A DNA stretch of 64,000 nt, taken from NCBI RefSeq assembly GCF_015706575.1, contig NW_024037069.1, forward strand, positions 36,601,315-36,665,314, in the 5' to 3' direction. The DNA comes from Patiria miniata. Lineage: Eukaryota; Echinodermata; Asteroidea; Valvatida; Asterinidae. Position 1 is the first letter of the stretch; every line of letters starts with the position of its first letter. Below are positions 11,901 through 26,900 of this stretch, in pieces. Both the position numbers and the translations under genes were made by a program. Below the pieces are notes generated by a model. The model was not told the origin of the DNA, did not search any database, and worked only from the letters and a program-made list of their open reading frames with translations.

Positions 11901-14900
11901 AGTGCTATCCTATAGCATAACCTCGGAAAAGGCGAACTCTGCATTACCAATGTGTACAACGAATGAACGTAAAGACTATTTTTCTGTGAAAAATCGTTCT
12001 GAATCAATGGAATATTATTTTGTGTGCTCATGGGGCCAAGTTTATGACTCTTGCTTTGCCTTATTTCCTTCCAGATTTCACTGTCGATTGCGATAACGAG
12101 GTCCACGGTCCGGAGCCCAAATCTCGCTCCTCGAACGACGGTGGTAATTACATCATGATCATGCACAGCCAACCCTTCACGTGCTATGGGCAGGTGAGAT
12201 TATTAAGCCTAGTCATGCACTGACAGAACAAAAATCATGGGTTTTTCTTTTCTTCGTTTGTTCGTTGTTTCATTTGGTGATTTCTTTGTCTGGGTTTATT
12301 CATTAGAGAATGGGCATTGAGACTGACAATTCTTACTTTAAACATTAGAAACCTGATTTTTTTCACAACGGGATCACTGTGGTGTGTAGAGAAGCAAACT
12401 TTCCCCAAAACACGAGCACGAGGTCCGTTCTTTCGAAAACTGGCGTACCGTCCACATTAGACATATGATTTAGACGAACGGGTTTGCTAGAAGATCCAAG
12501 ACCTTTAAGTGTCTGCCAAAGTTTTTTTGGAGATGATTTGTCCTCTTCGAGTTTATTCATAATAAAGGAAGCTTTTGCATTTTTTATTCGACTGTCGAGT
12601 TTAAGCCCTTGCCTCTTTAAACTCAGAACATTATTTTGGCGGCATCTCGCGATTTTTGTAATTTTGAAAATAACCTGTTTTTCTCACGAATACTGATCGG
12701 TATCTCTTCATTAATCTAAGGTTCTGTTCTTCGTTTCAACCAAGTAAAATAACCTGTTTTTCTCACGAATACTGATCGGTATCTCTTCATTAATCTAAGG
12801 TTCTGTTCTTCGTTTCAACCAAGTTTCTTTTAAAGGAAATATTGAGTTGAGTAGGCCTATGCTCCAAAAAAAATTACCTTGAAAGTTTTAATCTAAAGGA
12901 GTATCTGCTTGTCGGCTTTCCGGGCCCCCTAAACGTCCCTCCTCGGCACATAACAGCCTAGTACCAGAAAGGGGAATTAACACCACCCCTGGGCGCCTTG
13001 GCTGCCGAGTCAGCCGAACATGCCTCGAACCTGTATGGAGGCGCTTTCCTGCAGTACTAACGATTCCCTACAAAACTGCGCTGTCTGTGGGTATAGCCCG
13101 GTCAAGGGAAGGTTCACCCGAAAATAGAGCTTGATGCTTGATGTGTAGATTCCTAAAAAGCAGTGTTATTTGTCCAAGGAGAAGTCGAGGTAACTCAAGT
13201 TGTGCAGTTGTGCAGGTGCGGCATAGATAGGCCCTAGGTGCAAGTAAAAACATCCTCACTTCGTAAAGTTGCTGATGGGTGGTGGTGGGACGCATGTCTC
13301 TCGCCGCCGGAGAACCGTCTTTACAGCTGTCTTTTCCTGTTCAGTGGAACACATTGCGCCCCTTGGCTACAAATATTTATCGTTGAATTCCAAACAGATC
13401 AAGGGCTGGACTTTCTACGCGGCAAGTGACGGGGGCTTCAAGGCGGGCGTCTACAGACCCACCAACGAGGCCGAGACCACGTTTCGTCTGACTGGGGAGA
13501 CGGACGTGCCCAGCGGGTACACCAACAACCAGGCCAACACGCACCTGATTGAGGACGAGGCTGAGTGGTTGTACTTCGAGCCTGGTGACGTCCTCGGGTG
13601 GCGATGGAACAGCGGCGGGTCCCGGATCCGGCATGACACGGCCACTGATGAGTTCATGGACATGCGCTACACGAGTCACTCCGACGACGCTTATAACAGC
13701 TATAAAGTCGGGGATGAGTTTACTGTCGGCAGCTCCCTGGAAAGAGCCTACTCATTGCAAGCTGTTATCTCGCCATTAGGTAGGTCTGCAAAACTACATC
13801 ATAAAGCCTGGCGCACACCTTTCCGATTGTACCGGTTCACTAGATCATCGGGCCATCGTACAGAGGGGTGTGCTGAAGATTTGGTCCAATCCATTGGATA
13901 TGACTGTGCGGGTAACGGTGAAAAAAAACGTACCGGCAATTGGGTGATCCGGGAAACCCGTAAAACCGGGAAAGTGTGCGCCGGGTTGTTTATTTTCTTG
14001 TTATTTTTTTCCGTTCTTAAGCAATCTAAACAGGGGCGGATCCAGGACGTTTTGCAGGCGGGGTTCATATCATCAGTGATTCACCCACGTTTATTTTTCT
14101 CCCGACACTTCGGTTATTTAAAAGAATTATTCATTTTTACTGTCCGAGCATTCTATTGTCTTGTCGCCTATTACTCAAATTAAAATCATCGTATTTTCCA
14201 TTATAGATTTCGTCTGAACTAGCAGTTCGGAAGGTGGGGGAGGGGTGATGAGCCAAATCCAACAATTACGGGAAATTCGACTATAGGGGGCGCTACACTT
14301 GTTCTCTTACTTTTTCAGAGCTATTGTACCGATTCAGTTGTTGGATTCTCACCACAAAAGTGGGGATGATCCAAGAAGGCAACATCCCACCCACCTCCAG
14401 GTCAAAAAAAGTGGGGGTTAATATACCATACTGGATTTCAACACATGTTCTTAAAAATTGATATTTTTTTTCTGTACTTAAGTAATTTAAACAGGGGCGG
14501 ATCCAATAATTTTTGCTGGGGGGGTCATCAGTCATTAAATGTACACACGTCTCTTTTTGTTCTCCCGACACTTCGCTTCCGTAAAATCAGTAGTTGCGGG
14601 CCTCAGTGGAGGCGCTGTTCATATCGGACGATCGTGCACACTTTATCACATAATTGTATACAAATACCCACTAAATACAGCTGTCAACGCCTCTTGGGGA
14701 CAAAATGCGTAAGTATTATCAGTGCAATTGTCATAACTTTTTTTTTTTGGAGTGTCAGAGCAGGGGGGGTTTCACATTTTTTTACTCAATCTCTACGGGG
14801 AAAAATATGAAACAGAGCGGCACCCCCCCCCCCTCCCCGGATCCGCACCTGCTAAAGTATTCAACTTAGGCCTATTGTGTGGGAAGGGATACATAAAGGG

Positions 14901-17900
14901 AAAATGCAGGAACACTGTGAGAGAGACCATGAATGCTCACTCAAAATCCGATATCCTGAATTTCGCTTTAGGTTATTCAAGTGATCAGTATTTTTCTCCT
15001 TTGAATACAGGCTACAAGGGATGTTTCTTCGAGAATTACGCTGATCGCGAGTTCACTGTACCTGTGGGCCAGTTTGGTCTGGCCGAAATGACTCCCGAGA
15101 TATGTATCTCACGGTGCGCCAAGAAGTCATACACGTAAGTAACAATTTCTTTTCCGAACGAATTATTAAGGAATGTAATGTCTTTTTACAAATAAATGTG
15201 CTTGCTTGTTTATGCGGCCTATACAGTTTTCAAAAATGGTTTTAAGTAGCACGCTCCAGTTCAGAAAGTTTTGAGTGAAATGCTAAATAATGTTTATATC
15301 TAGAGACGTAGCCAGGTAATCAGCGACACCACAAAGTAAAACGCAAGTGGACTTGCTTTCGCACCACGCGCGCGTATTTCACAGAAACAAGTGATTTTCG
15401 TGTTCACCAATTAAGTAACATTCATGTAGCCTACACAGTGTGCACTATATTTTTCGTTTTCACAAAACACTTATCTTTATTTCACCGCTATGAAAGTTTT
15501 TTTGTAAAATTTTTCTGCAATTCCACAAGACTATAGATTAATCACATTCGTGTCAAACGTTTTAAAACGTTTTTACCAAATAGTTTTGCCGTAAAGGTGT
15601 TGTTACTTTGTGAAAACGAACTTGTTTGCGCCAGTGTCCGGTGTGCGCGCGAACACTTGAGTGTTAATTTCTGAAACCAACATTTGTCATTTTGCGGTTT
15701 TCACGAAGTAGCACTTTTGTGTGGTGTACGCGTGGTGTCGGGGACGACATGTATGTAAACAATGAAGTCCACGCGTTTTGTATTCGCCTAGCCTGGCCCG
15801 ATCTTATCTACGCAATGATCGCGGCCGGTCAGTCCGTGTGTTGAGATGATTATTCATAATTAACTGCACTGTCGCAAAAGCGTCCGCGTAACTAGGTCCC
15901 GCTGGCTTCAGAACTAAACGTTGACTTTAATTTTTTGGTTACTTATTGTTGGCCGATTGTTGTGTTCGATGTCTCATTGGAAAGCTCATAACTAAGGCAA
16001 TGCTAGAAAATTATCAATTCAATTTGAAAATCTTTCTTTAGCGGGCTGCCACACCCAAACATATCGCCTTTAATCCACGTAAAGCCTTCTGATAACAATT
16101 TGTCACCGACCACCACGAACTGACACGCGCTAGTGGGTGTCAGTTCGTAAAACTGCGTAATCAACCATTTCGGTTTCACGAACTGACACCCAAAAGCAAA
16201 GCATGTTGCGGCAATAGAGTACGGAGGAAAAAAAATGTTTAGAAAATGTTGACTTGTATACTTGTGGGCTAATTACACGAAAAATTGATTATAAACCGTT
16301 TAAACTGGTGAAATTAAGATCAGTGTCAGTTCGTGAAAACGAAAATGTAAGGATCGATACGCGCTAGAAGAAAACGAAAATAACCCGCGGTTCTGTAAAA
16401 ACTATAAAAAAAAAAAAAATTAAAAAACTGGGTATCATTTCGTAGTGTCGGTGACGAATTCGCTAGGTTACTTTTTTGAAGAAATGCAAACGATCCTAAA
16501 ATACCTTCAAGGAGAGAACTTGCTTACCTTTTTGTGAACCAATATCTCCACTCCAATAGATATGCGGCCCTTCAGGAAGGCAACCTGTGTTTCTGCAGTC
16601 AATCTTATGGCCAGAGTGAGATAGGTAACTCCACCTCATGCGGTGACTACCCGTGCCCCGGTAAGCCCCTGTACAACTGCGGCGGCGTGCTGGCCAATAA
16701 AGTCTACGCCACGCCTCTGGTTCTCGTGGGATTTACTTTGGATGAACTACCAGGTAAGTTCGTCTATCGACTCTTTCTTTTATGAATTTGAGTTAAACTT
16801 GAAACCCCATGCCCCCTCTCCACCAAAAATCAATCCTTTAGTCTCTTATTTATGTCGTTTAACGGGAAAAAAGAATTTTTTTTCGATTTTGGTCGTCTGA
16901 TCTGCAGCCCTCTGCAAAATTAGTATGAAAGTAGCATCCTCTCTGAGAAGAAGTATTTCAATTAAAAGCATCGATGGATTTCTGCCGTTCAATGTCTCGT
17001 TCAAAAGTGAATAATTTTCTGAAATGTTTTCTAAAATTAAAAATTTCTATAGGACCAATTGAAAATATATATATATTTAAATGAAGTGAAACTTATATAA
17101 AAAGTACGGAGACCGGGAACGGATCTTTAATCCTGACACGGCTTCCTTATTTTTTAAGCAAAAAAAGTTGGACTCGATGGCAGACTGGGCATCTTTGATT
17201 TGGGGGATTTCATCCGGAAAACAGGTTTATTTAAAGTAGTTTTAAAGCAATACAACACTACATGTTATCCCATTCGAATGAGATTTCTCACGAAAAAAAT
17301 CCACCAACGTGTATGGAATCATCAATGAACAAAAATGTCCATGATTTGCAGCCCAACTAAAATTCTGGGGATGGTTTTGTTTCGAAAAGGTAAAAGCAAC
17401 CAAAAACTTGCCTTCTGAGGGTTGGGAGATCGATCAACAACAAAAAAAGGAAATTCTTTTTTAAATCGAAATACGTAGAACATTCTTTGCCAGTCTGAAA
17501 AGCATTATCTTTACGATAAGGGGAAAAGAAATTGGGGTTATGGTAAATTCTGGCTCAAATTATTCAAGGTAGTGACAGCAAAAGGTGGTCCAATTATTCG
17601 GATCTAGGAATGTATTCGATGGCCGAAACACGCACAGCGGGCTGACAATTATATCCAGGCTTTTGGGGTTAAACAATCAATACGCTGTAGAAGGTTCACA
17701 TTGGCTGTTTTCGCACTGAATAAATAGAAACCCATTGATTTTATCGGCTGAAACGTCGAGTCTGTTTATCCAGTATAGCTGCAATTCAAGTTGTGTAGTT
17801 CGGTACCAAATGTTATTGATTTTTATCAAGCCAGCATTATGTTCAAGCCTGTCCTTATTCTTGCCATGGGCCTTAGCGATCGGTAAATAAAGGTTTTGGG

Positions 17901-20900
17901 GTAAGAACCATGAGCGGTGCCTTCCTGAGTTTTGCTTTGGGTTGACATTAATTCATTGTGGGCCATGTGGGACCATCATGAGTGCGCGGCATGAAAGTCC
18001 ACAGATTTGCAATAAGTTAGCGTGCAGGAAACATTTAAGAAAAAAAAATCGTGAGCGAATAATTTTTTTGCGTTGCATGTATATATTTTTTTAGTTTAAA
18101 AAAGACACGTCAGTAATTTCAAGAAATAGTGTTGTCAGTGTGGGGGGGGGGGGGGGGGGGCAGCGCATGAATAAAAGCTATACCGTAACAAAATATTCTG
18201 TATCGAGAGTCCTGAGAGCCATAAATTGAGGAATTCAAGATATACGGCAATGAACCTCTGGCCCGGACTTGGGGCTTCCAATTCTGAGCATTTGGGATGA
18301 AATTGGGCTTGGGGGTTGCGCTATTTTGCCATGTTGTGGAGGGATCGTTTTTCAATTCTGTTCCACTTTGGGGAATATATGGGGGTCGTCTTCTTTGGGT
18401 GAGAAAATCTCGAAAAGTCAACGGTCAACCCATCTAAAAATGAAAAGAAAATGAAAGATGACATGTCAATCATAATTTTTCTGTGCAGTTTCAATACCTG
18501 TGAAAGTTCTGAGTATTTTTAAAAGAATTTTGAAGTATGGGCATTAGCACTAGTATCTATGGGAATTTTAATGCAGGGTTGCATCCATTGCACCCATAGA
18601 GTTAGGCCGTGTCCGAAACGGGCTTCCAGAGCTACGGCTACGTCTATTGTCAGCGCGTCCCCGCGTATTTCAATGGGGGCAGACCTAGACCTAGCTAGAC
18701 AGCTGATTCGGATGCAGCCTTATATTATAAAAACAGCACCATGTAATCTTGGAATGTACCGCCCTCTATGTTTGCTACGAGCTCAGTACAACTTCGGAAG
18801 ATGGCGGCGCGCATGAATAAATCGAGATACGGTCTTCGTGAAGGAACCTCATGGAGCTCACTTTTCTCACATTTCTGTCACAGAAGAATTGTCAAAATTG
18901 TGGCAAATTGGATTTCATGACGGGGAGCATGAAGGTTCAATTGCATATCCTCGCCATGTGAGGTTTTGGGGATGGTGCTCGAGCTGACCTTAAAAATCGT
19001 ATTTTCGTAAATCAACACTCAACAGGTCACTTTTGAACTTTATTCTGCGCTAGATTATTGCGCTAGATCATTGGATGCGTGGAAATTTGCATATTAAAGT
19101 TAGCGCGCGGTGAAAGGTCATATAGCTACAACATGTGACATGTACTGTACATAACATACACCTGTGTTCCTTCCTCCATGGTCTCACAATGTACACACAC
19201 AGCACCGATACAAAAAAAATGTGGTTTCTGACACGTCCACAAAAGGCAAATAGCGGCAAATAATTTGATGACGTCGGGATTTACCAGGCATGGTTTGATT
19301 GGACACTCCACATATTAGCCCCACCTACACCTGTACACTGATCTGTATTCGCATACGAGGTTGTGCGCCACTGAGAACTAGCGCAGAATAAAGAAAAACC
19401 AGACTGTTTTTCCTTTCAACCTCATCCCCACACACCCCCACACAAGCCTAGCTATTACTAATAGTGCTTGTCATAGAGTCTGGCCAACAGAAGAAGCAGA
19501 AACCTCGCTTTGGTTACTTCAATTTGAAAGGGATATATATCAAGATGGCCGCAACATGATAATAATGCATATTGGCCACTTGCTGAGTTGCTCCCTCTTT
19601 CTTTACTAAAAACACCTTTTTTTTTTATCTTAAAAGCGATGCTCTTCCCATACTGCTAAGGTATACCCCTAGAACTATGGGTATTACACGTAATATTACG
19701 TATTAATACCCGTAGTTCTAGGGGTAGCTAAGGTATTGGTTCCAAAGGGCCCAGTCCGAGTAACTTAAATGCCCAACTTATTGCCTTTTTAACATTCGGA
19801 CAGTCCATGTCTGAATTTTAAAAAGGCGATAAGTTGTGTCCAAGTTACTCGGACTACCAAAGGGCCATGTTCATAATGTTCTAAACATCATCTTGTTATT
19901 ATTTTTAGGCCATATTGTATGGGTAGATAAGTTTTAGACATTCTAAACTTCTTAAAGATTTGATCTACTGTTGAATAATAATGTGATTTTGCATAACAGT
20001 GAAGCATCATTTTAATAAACATTTTTTTTAACTCGCTACTGAACAGATCTGGAGGTCTGTTACCAGCCAGTTGACATGGTTGGTAACATTACGCGGGGGA
20101 CCGGTGTGACCTATGACTTCTACTATGGCGACGGGTTCAGTGACCTTGCACTGTCTGACGCAGAAATCATCCACCACTACAAGTACGTAATTGCCGTGCT
20201 TTTTTGTTCTTTATTTATTCAGGGAGTCCTAATCAGTGTCTACAATACTGTCTCCTTCCAAGTATTGAACTAAGAAAGAATATTTTACAGTTTTATTAGT
20301 GAGAGAAAAACCTAGGGGAGTGTGAATAGCCATGCAAATTTTCCAGAGATAGGTTATTTTCTTCATTTTTATGTTATTAAAAGTTAAAAAACACTGTTTT
20401 GCTTTCAACGCTTTGAATTCCTTTTTTTGTGTTTTAGTTGTTACTTGTGATTTAGTTGTTACAAGATTCGTGATGCCCTTTTAAACTTTTCCAGAATATG
20501 ACTTTTTCTGACATGTATGTAGTTTGGTACGGTAATGTAATGGGTACTAATATCAATAGTTTGTCTCAAAACTTCTTAAATGATGACATTTTGGTGATAA
20601 GTGTGCCTATTCCTTGACAACCCTAATGACATTGGAACTTAATTCTAGGAAACTTAACTTTTTATCTGACTGACAAGGGGTCATGAAAAGTTGATATTCC
20701 AAAATTAAGAAAGTCCTGGAATACTGTTCAGCCCATATGTGATGATGCGTAATATTTTGCAGTCTTCTGGTTTGCATTCCAGTTTATTATACTTTCTCTT
20801 TTATATGCATGTATTCCTCTGTACCTGTTGCCCGTCCATTACACCATTGCGCTGCTTTCATGGTGCTTCATAGTCTTGTGTCTAACTGGATGGCTGAAAG

Positions 20901-23900
20901 GGAGTTGTGTATCTTGTCTCCAGAGCAGTTTTGAGAAGATGCCAAAACAGTGCAGGAATTTGTCATGGAAAGTGCTAATTTTGTCCTGGAAAAATTATGA
21001 GTTTTCATTTCAAGATTTCTGTCGGATGACTGATACAGTACAATCGAAAACATTGGGGACCCTACTCTCAAATAACGAAACTCTCTCTTTTTATTGCAGC
21101 AAACCCGGGACATACTCGATCACTGCCACTGCAACGGACCTGTGGTTGAACAAGGAAAATCAAACCATCAGCGCCACCGTGGAAACCAACATGACCGACG
21201 TGCTTGTAGACTGCCCTCTAGCGGTGGAGTACGACCACCGCTTTGGCTGTGATTTCTACATCTACCAAGGCACCAACCTGAGTGCCACGGTTGATTTTCA
21301 AGATGGCCGCATCGTGTCCTTTGTCACCGAAGGTATTGTTTACATTCAGAAACCCAAGACTGTATGGCATTAGAGGTTACACTGCACGAAATACGCGTTG
21401 AAAATTAAAGTCACCAAGTGCATGAAAAAAATCTATTACTTCAAAAGCATTCTTCACTGAGATGGGACTTCTTCTTTTTTTCATTATAATAACAAAAATA
21501 GTTTTGGAGAAAAATAATTGAAAGATTTTTGTTTTTGTTTTCTCTTCTTTTTTTTTCTTCAAATGTCAGCTGATGTTGCAGATGACGCTTCGATCCCCTT
21601 AAAACTCTCAAAAATATCCTTCAGCATGGAGCTTGAGGTGACCTCAGTAAGGCCATAAGGCTTGGGAAGTCTGCACCCACTTACGATCTCGACCGACACG
21701 AACATTCTTCGGAAAATTTGAATAGTCAAGACAAAAATCAGAGAAAACAGTAGCGTTAGACCATACGGCAACAACGACATTGTGCATGTGCTGCCAGGCT
21801 GATCATTAGTCTGCTCCCTTACATATTGCGCTAATTAAACAGCGTTTACAGGTTCCAGATACACGACCATCGCTCCCTCAGTCTGGCTTCCAGACGCACA
21901 ATTACAAAATTTCAACGCCGTTTGCAAATAGTGCCTGACAAAATTAAGTGCAAAATATACGGGAGCCCAGAGAGACCACATAAAGCTTATACTCGATCGT
22001 AACCCCATCTTAAAACTGTTTAAATTGTGCAGAAGCAGGATTCCAGTCAAACCAGTGAGTTTGGCAATTTTGAGACATCATCTTACATTGAAAAACTTTT
22101 AAATTTTTCCCACGTGCATGGCTACGCCGATGTGTGCGCAGACCAAAAACCTGAGACTTTTTTTTTTTTTTGGCCTTAGTGTTTCACCAGTCAAATTTGA
22201 ATATTTTTTTCAACAATTCACAACTGAAAGTTATAAAACTTTGACGCATATGAGACTAGAACAGTTTAGACTGGTGGCACAACTGTGATTTAAATGTACT
22301 AAAGTAGAGACTAGGTACCAGATGCTTCTCTTGACATACACTGTGCTGTGCTACAGAAGAGTTCAATTGCATATTTTTCGCACCTGTCTGTTTTGTTTTG
22401 TGAACCATTCTAAAATTTTCGGACTAGTGTTAAAGCTACAGTCCATCATTTGTAATTTGTGCATTTTGTTCGTTTGAAGCAACAAAAGAGTTCAAAATCT
22501 AATGAACGATACTGAGCAACTAACCTGATGAAGTTTCAGCTAAGCTTCAGCTGTACATTCCGAGAAAAGCAGCATTCTAAGATCTCAATTTCAAATCAAA
22601 AGTTACTGAATCATGTTTTGAATTGTTTTGAATTGCAGCTATACGTGACGTAGCGCACTGATCCGACGAATTATAACAACCGCGCGCGCGTGTGCGTCGT
22701 TCCAAACCTTGAACGCGCTGCGCTGAATAACAAAACTAACTACTAATTTAAATTTTCCTACGGTGCTTCTTAAGAATCACCGTTGGAAATGCCTTCTTTT
22801 GTTGATTACTTCAAAATGACAGCTTCCCAGAAAGAATAATTTCACAGGAAGTTTAGTCCCCTTACTATCTTTCAACCAAGTTTGTTTTTCAACAATAATT
22901 ACGCCAGTTACTTTTCGGATGGCTGCAAATGATGGACTATAGCTTTAAACATAACTTGGATACGTATCTGTCTCCCGTTTTTTTCTGCAGATGCTGAGAC
23001 GCTTTTCTACGGCCAGATTGTTGACCAGGATGCTTCCATTAGCAACCAGCCAGTGAGCCGCGTGTACCTCATGATCAACTCGGTCATTCAGCACGAAGGT
23101 CGCATTGTGGCGTGGGAGATGAACGCGATCCAAACGGGGACGATCACGCTGCAGGTACGTGGTGACTTCCAAGGCTTCCCTGGTGACAAATTCTGCTATG
23201 CAAAGAAATTAGCTAACCACAGTTGCTAAAGAGAAATCTGGTTACATGCCAAAATAAAATGCCACAAAATATGTATCCCTTGTGATTGGTTCTCATGTTA
23301 TTTTTTTCGCTTCACAACTTTTGGTTATTGGGAATTCAGTGGCATTTTTGTCTGACGTGTGCTTTACACTACTTGCAGGTTTATCGACCACGTTGCACCA
23401 ATAACGAGGTGTACTGCCACCGGACAGCAAGCTGCCACCGGCCCAGCATCAACTGCCAGGAGCAGGCAAGCCTCTGGAGCAAGACCTGTGGCGATACGGG
23501 CCGCTTCAGCTTCACCCGCCGTGACTGCGTCAAGAACTCAGACGGCTTGTTCGAGGGCCGCCATGTCTTCAGTGCCCTGCCCCTGGACTACGACTTTCTG
23601 TCGGAGTTCACGTACAGCATCAGTGAGACCGGACGGAACTTCCTCACGCTGTCCCGATCAGAACATGTGGATGTGAAACCAGGGGACGTCATCGGATGGT
23701 ATAATTCCAACTCGGGCAAGCTGGCGTATCAGTCAGCCGACGCGGCAATCGATGGACCCGAGCTTCTCCCGAGCACCAGCAACTACGGCAGTCGTCTCTC
23801 CAGTGGGTACATTGCCTACTCCTCTGGCGCGTCCGCCCACAGCTACAAGCACGCCCTCAAGGCCCACGTGGTGCGCCCCTCCCACCTGCACGTCTTCCAC

Positions 23901-26900
23901 AACTACACTTGGCCGGAGAATCGAAGGAACGTCTCGGTCAACGCCAGCAACAACCTTGCCTCGGGCATCTGGGACATGCAACAGGAGATCAAGGTCATGG
24001 AAAAAGTCTCGTTGCTGTCATTTGAGGCTCCTCTTTTGGGTGAGTCCCTTGTTCATACAAAAGGATAGTCTATGTAATAGACCACGATGTATGAAGTGGT
24101 CTTTGATACATGTATGTGAGCAGGTTCGCTGATTAATTAGGAAAGACAATCGCCTCTTGACCTCTAGTAATTGACCAATCAGCAGGCGCTTTCTATATCG
24201 GATCTTCGGTCATTCACCCGTTGCGCGTCATAGACAATGGATAAAAAAAACCTGTGTCACAAGCTCTGTATCATGTTACACAATAATGTGCTTGGTTGTT
24301 GTTGTATTACTAAACTCTGCATTCAAATTGACCAATCAAACCATTAAGTCCTGATTTGGGAATGAAACAATGTCATGATTTAGTAAAGTCGTCTATGATT
24401 GGCTGGCACGCGGCTTGGATTTATCTGTATGTCTAGCAGAAGGAGGGGTTAAAATGTTTCAATTTTCCCTTAACTAGACTCTGGTGTCAGTTCAAATAAC
24501 CTAAACTGTCGAAAAGCTGTTTAAAACATTCCACTTATTTCTGATACAGTTGTTAATCATTGATTCACAACTATGCAAATCTTTGTTTGGAGCTTTATTT
24601 CAATATTGCATCAACATATTATCATATCCCCCTCCCTTTCAGCTGTTGTAACGGAAGCACAGATTCTAACCATCAATTCTCACCTGGGTACTGAGGTGAC
24701 TTACCACTGGTTCTTCGGCAACGGTGACGAGCATGTGACCCAGGCGATGTATACCAACTACACCTGGCAAGATGACGGGGTGTACAACGTCACGCTGAGA
24801 GCTTACAACGACATCAGCCAGGACATTTACGAAGTGAGAAAAACAATAATTTAGTCCTTAGATAACCTTTTTGGACCAATTTCTCAAAGCACAGTTATTA
24901 GGCCTACACCCTTCCCAATAGGGCTCGCTCAATGACGGCCATCTCTGTAGGAGAACTGCAACTGTGTATTTTAGGCAATCAAACACGCATTACGCGGTGT
25001 TGAAAATGTTCCAAACACGCATGCTTGTTGTTTGAAATGTGTTCGAAATACGACGCAGCCGATGCGCATTATGCAAGTTGGCGCTCAAAATGCTGTAGAA
25101 AATGACATCATTTGAGAGAGACCTATTATTATCAACAGGCAATGGGCCAATTTTCTTGTCTCTACCCTCACAGGTACCCTTTATACTCCTGGGTGGAGGG
25201 AGACTATTGTAGTAAAGTGTCTTGCCCAAGAACACAAGCATCATTTTCCCATCAAACCCATGTACCGTTACACATGAAATGGACCATGTAGCTGTTAGAC
25301 CACAGTGCTCCACAAAAAGTGTTTTTGAGAATTTTTTTCTTTTAAAGGATGGGAACAGTAAACCATCATTGACCAAAAAGTTGGCGTCAACAAAAAAGTG
25401 GCATCTGACAATAAATTACCACAACTTAACGATTAAATAACATCACAGTTGTGTGTGTACATACGTGCACAGGTTTATATTTTTTCCCTGAATATTCAAA
25501 CCAGCAAAAAGCTATTCGAATAGTTTGTTGATAATCAAATATTTTAATAGTCGGTATGTTCCGGACAGCCCTAAACCCCACTGCAGTTGACCCGGTTGCA
25601 AAATTGAAGTAAACCGTTTTAAACAACACTGAAAATGTTGAAGTTTATTGGAAATTTGTCACAAAAATTGACCAGTTGAAAAGAATTCTCTAGCAAAACA
25701 AATTTATAAAATGCATACATCATTGAATGGTTACCACACAATCATTTAAAATTTGTGTCTTCCCCTTTTGGCCCTTCTCATTTGTTGTTCCAAAATCACT
25801 TTTCTTTCCTCGCAGCATTACGTGGTCCTCCAGCATCGCATTCAAGGCTTTGACTGGAAGGACTCCATCCCCGTGTCTAGCTGGACGGACTATCCCATCA
25901 CGCCCAAGATCTTTGGCATGGAGACCGTTATCAATTTTGGCATGGACCTGGGTGAGTGGCTCGACAAAACAGACAAAAACAGTCGACACAGGCACGCCAC
26001 TTTTTTTCTCAGATCAACTGATTTCCTTGTTTCACTTCATGCACACTTGCTGTTAACCAGTTCGCGTCATAGGACGTGATAACACTCACTGGGTGTTTTT
26101 ATACACAGGCACGGCTGACAGGATAAGACGTCAAGATTGCCTTGACTCGCCTCCGGGTGACATCTAAACATGCTAATCCCTCGTGCCTTTTGTACACACA
26201 GACAAAGTCTGTGAAGTCTGTGGAGGTGGACCGTGTGTCGATCTTGAATTGGCCGTTGTGCATGGCGTATTGTTGTACAATTTACTCTCCAGTGCACGCC
26301 ACGAAGTATTGAAACATAAGCGATTTCAGCAAAAAATATCGCACACATACTGTTGAAATGACTCCTGCGAATCGGTATTTGTGGCGTTTGGCTGTTTTTC
26401 GGAAGTTGGCTGGACAATTTTGCCTTTTGCAAAAATCAAAATTTTCAGCATAAATTATCCTGGCGCAAAGTGATTTAAAAGGTGAAAACTACCGCTACTG
26501 TGTAACTTAAATCTCGTAAAGCTAGGAGTTTCTCTTTTTTGTATAACTTAACAGTTGCATGTCTGTAAAAAAAAATTAATTACACAACAAATTTACATGT
26601 GGATATTTAATAGTGCTGTAGTTGAAATACTGTTGATGAATCACAAGTCAAACACACGTTTCCAATTCAAAATTTGAAACTTGTTCTATCCGTTGCTCAC
26701 AGTGGCCAATTTTTTTTTCAAGTGATGTCTAATTGAACAGCTCATAACTTGGGAAAATTACCAATTCATTTTTAAAACTTTTTTTCCATTTTGCTGCACC
26801 CATAAGCGTAGATTTACTATTTTCTGTTTCTTTTATGCAGGCACAAATGTAACGTACGAGATTGATATTGGCGACGGCATAGTACCCACGTTTCTTCTTC

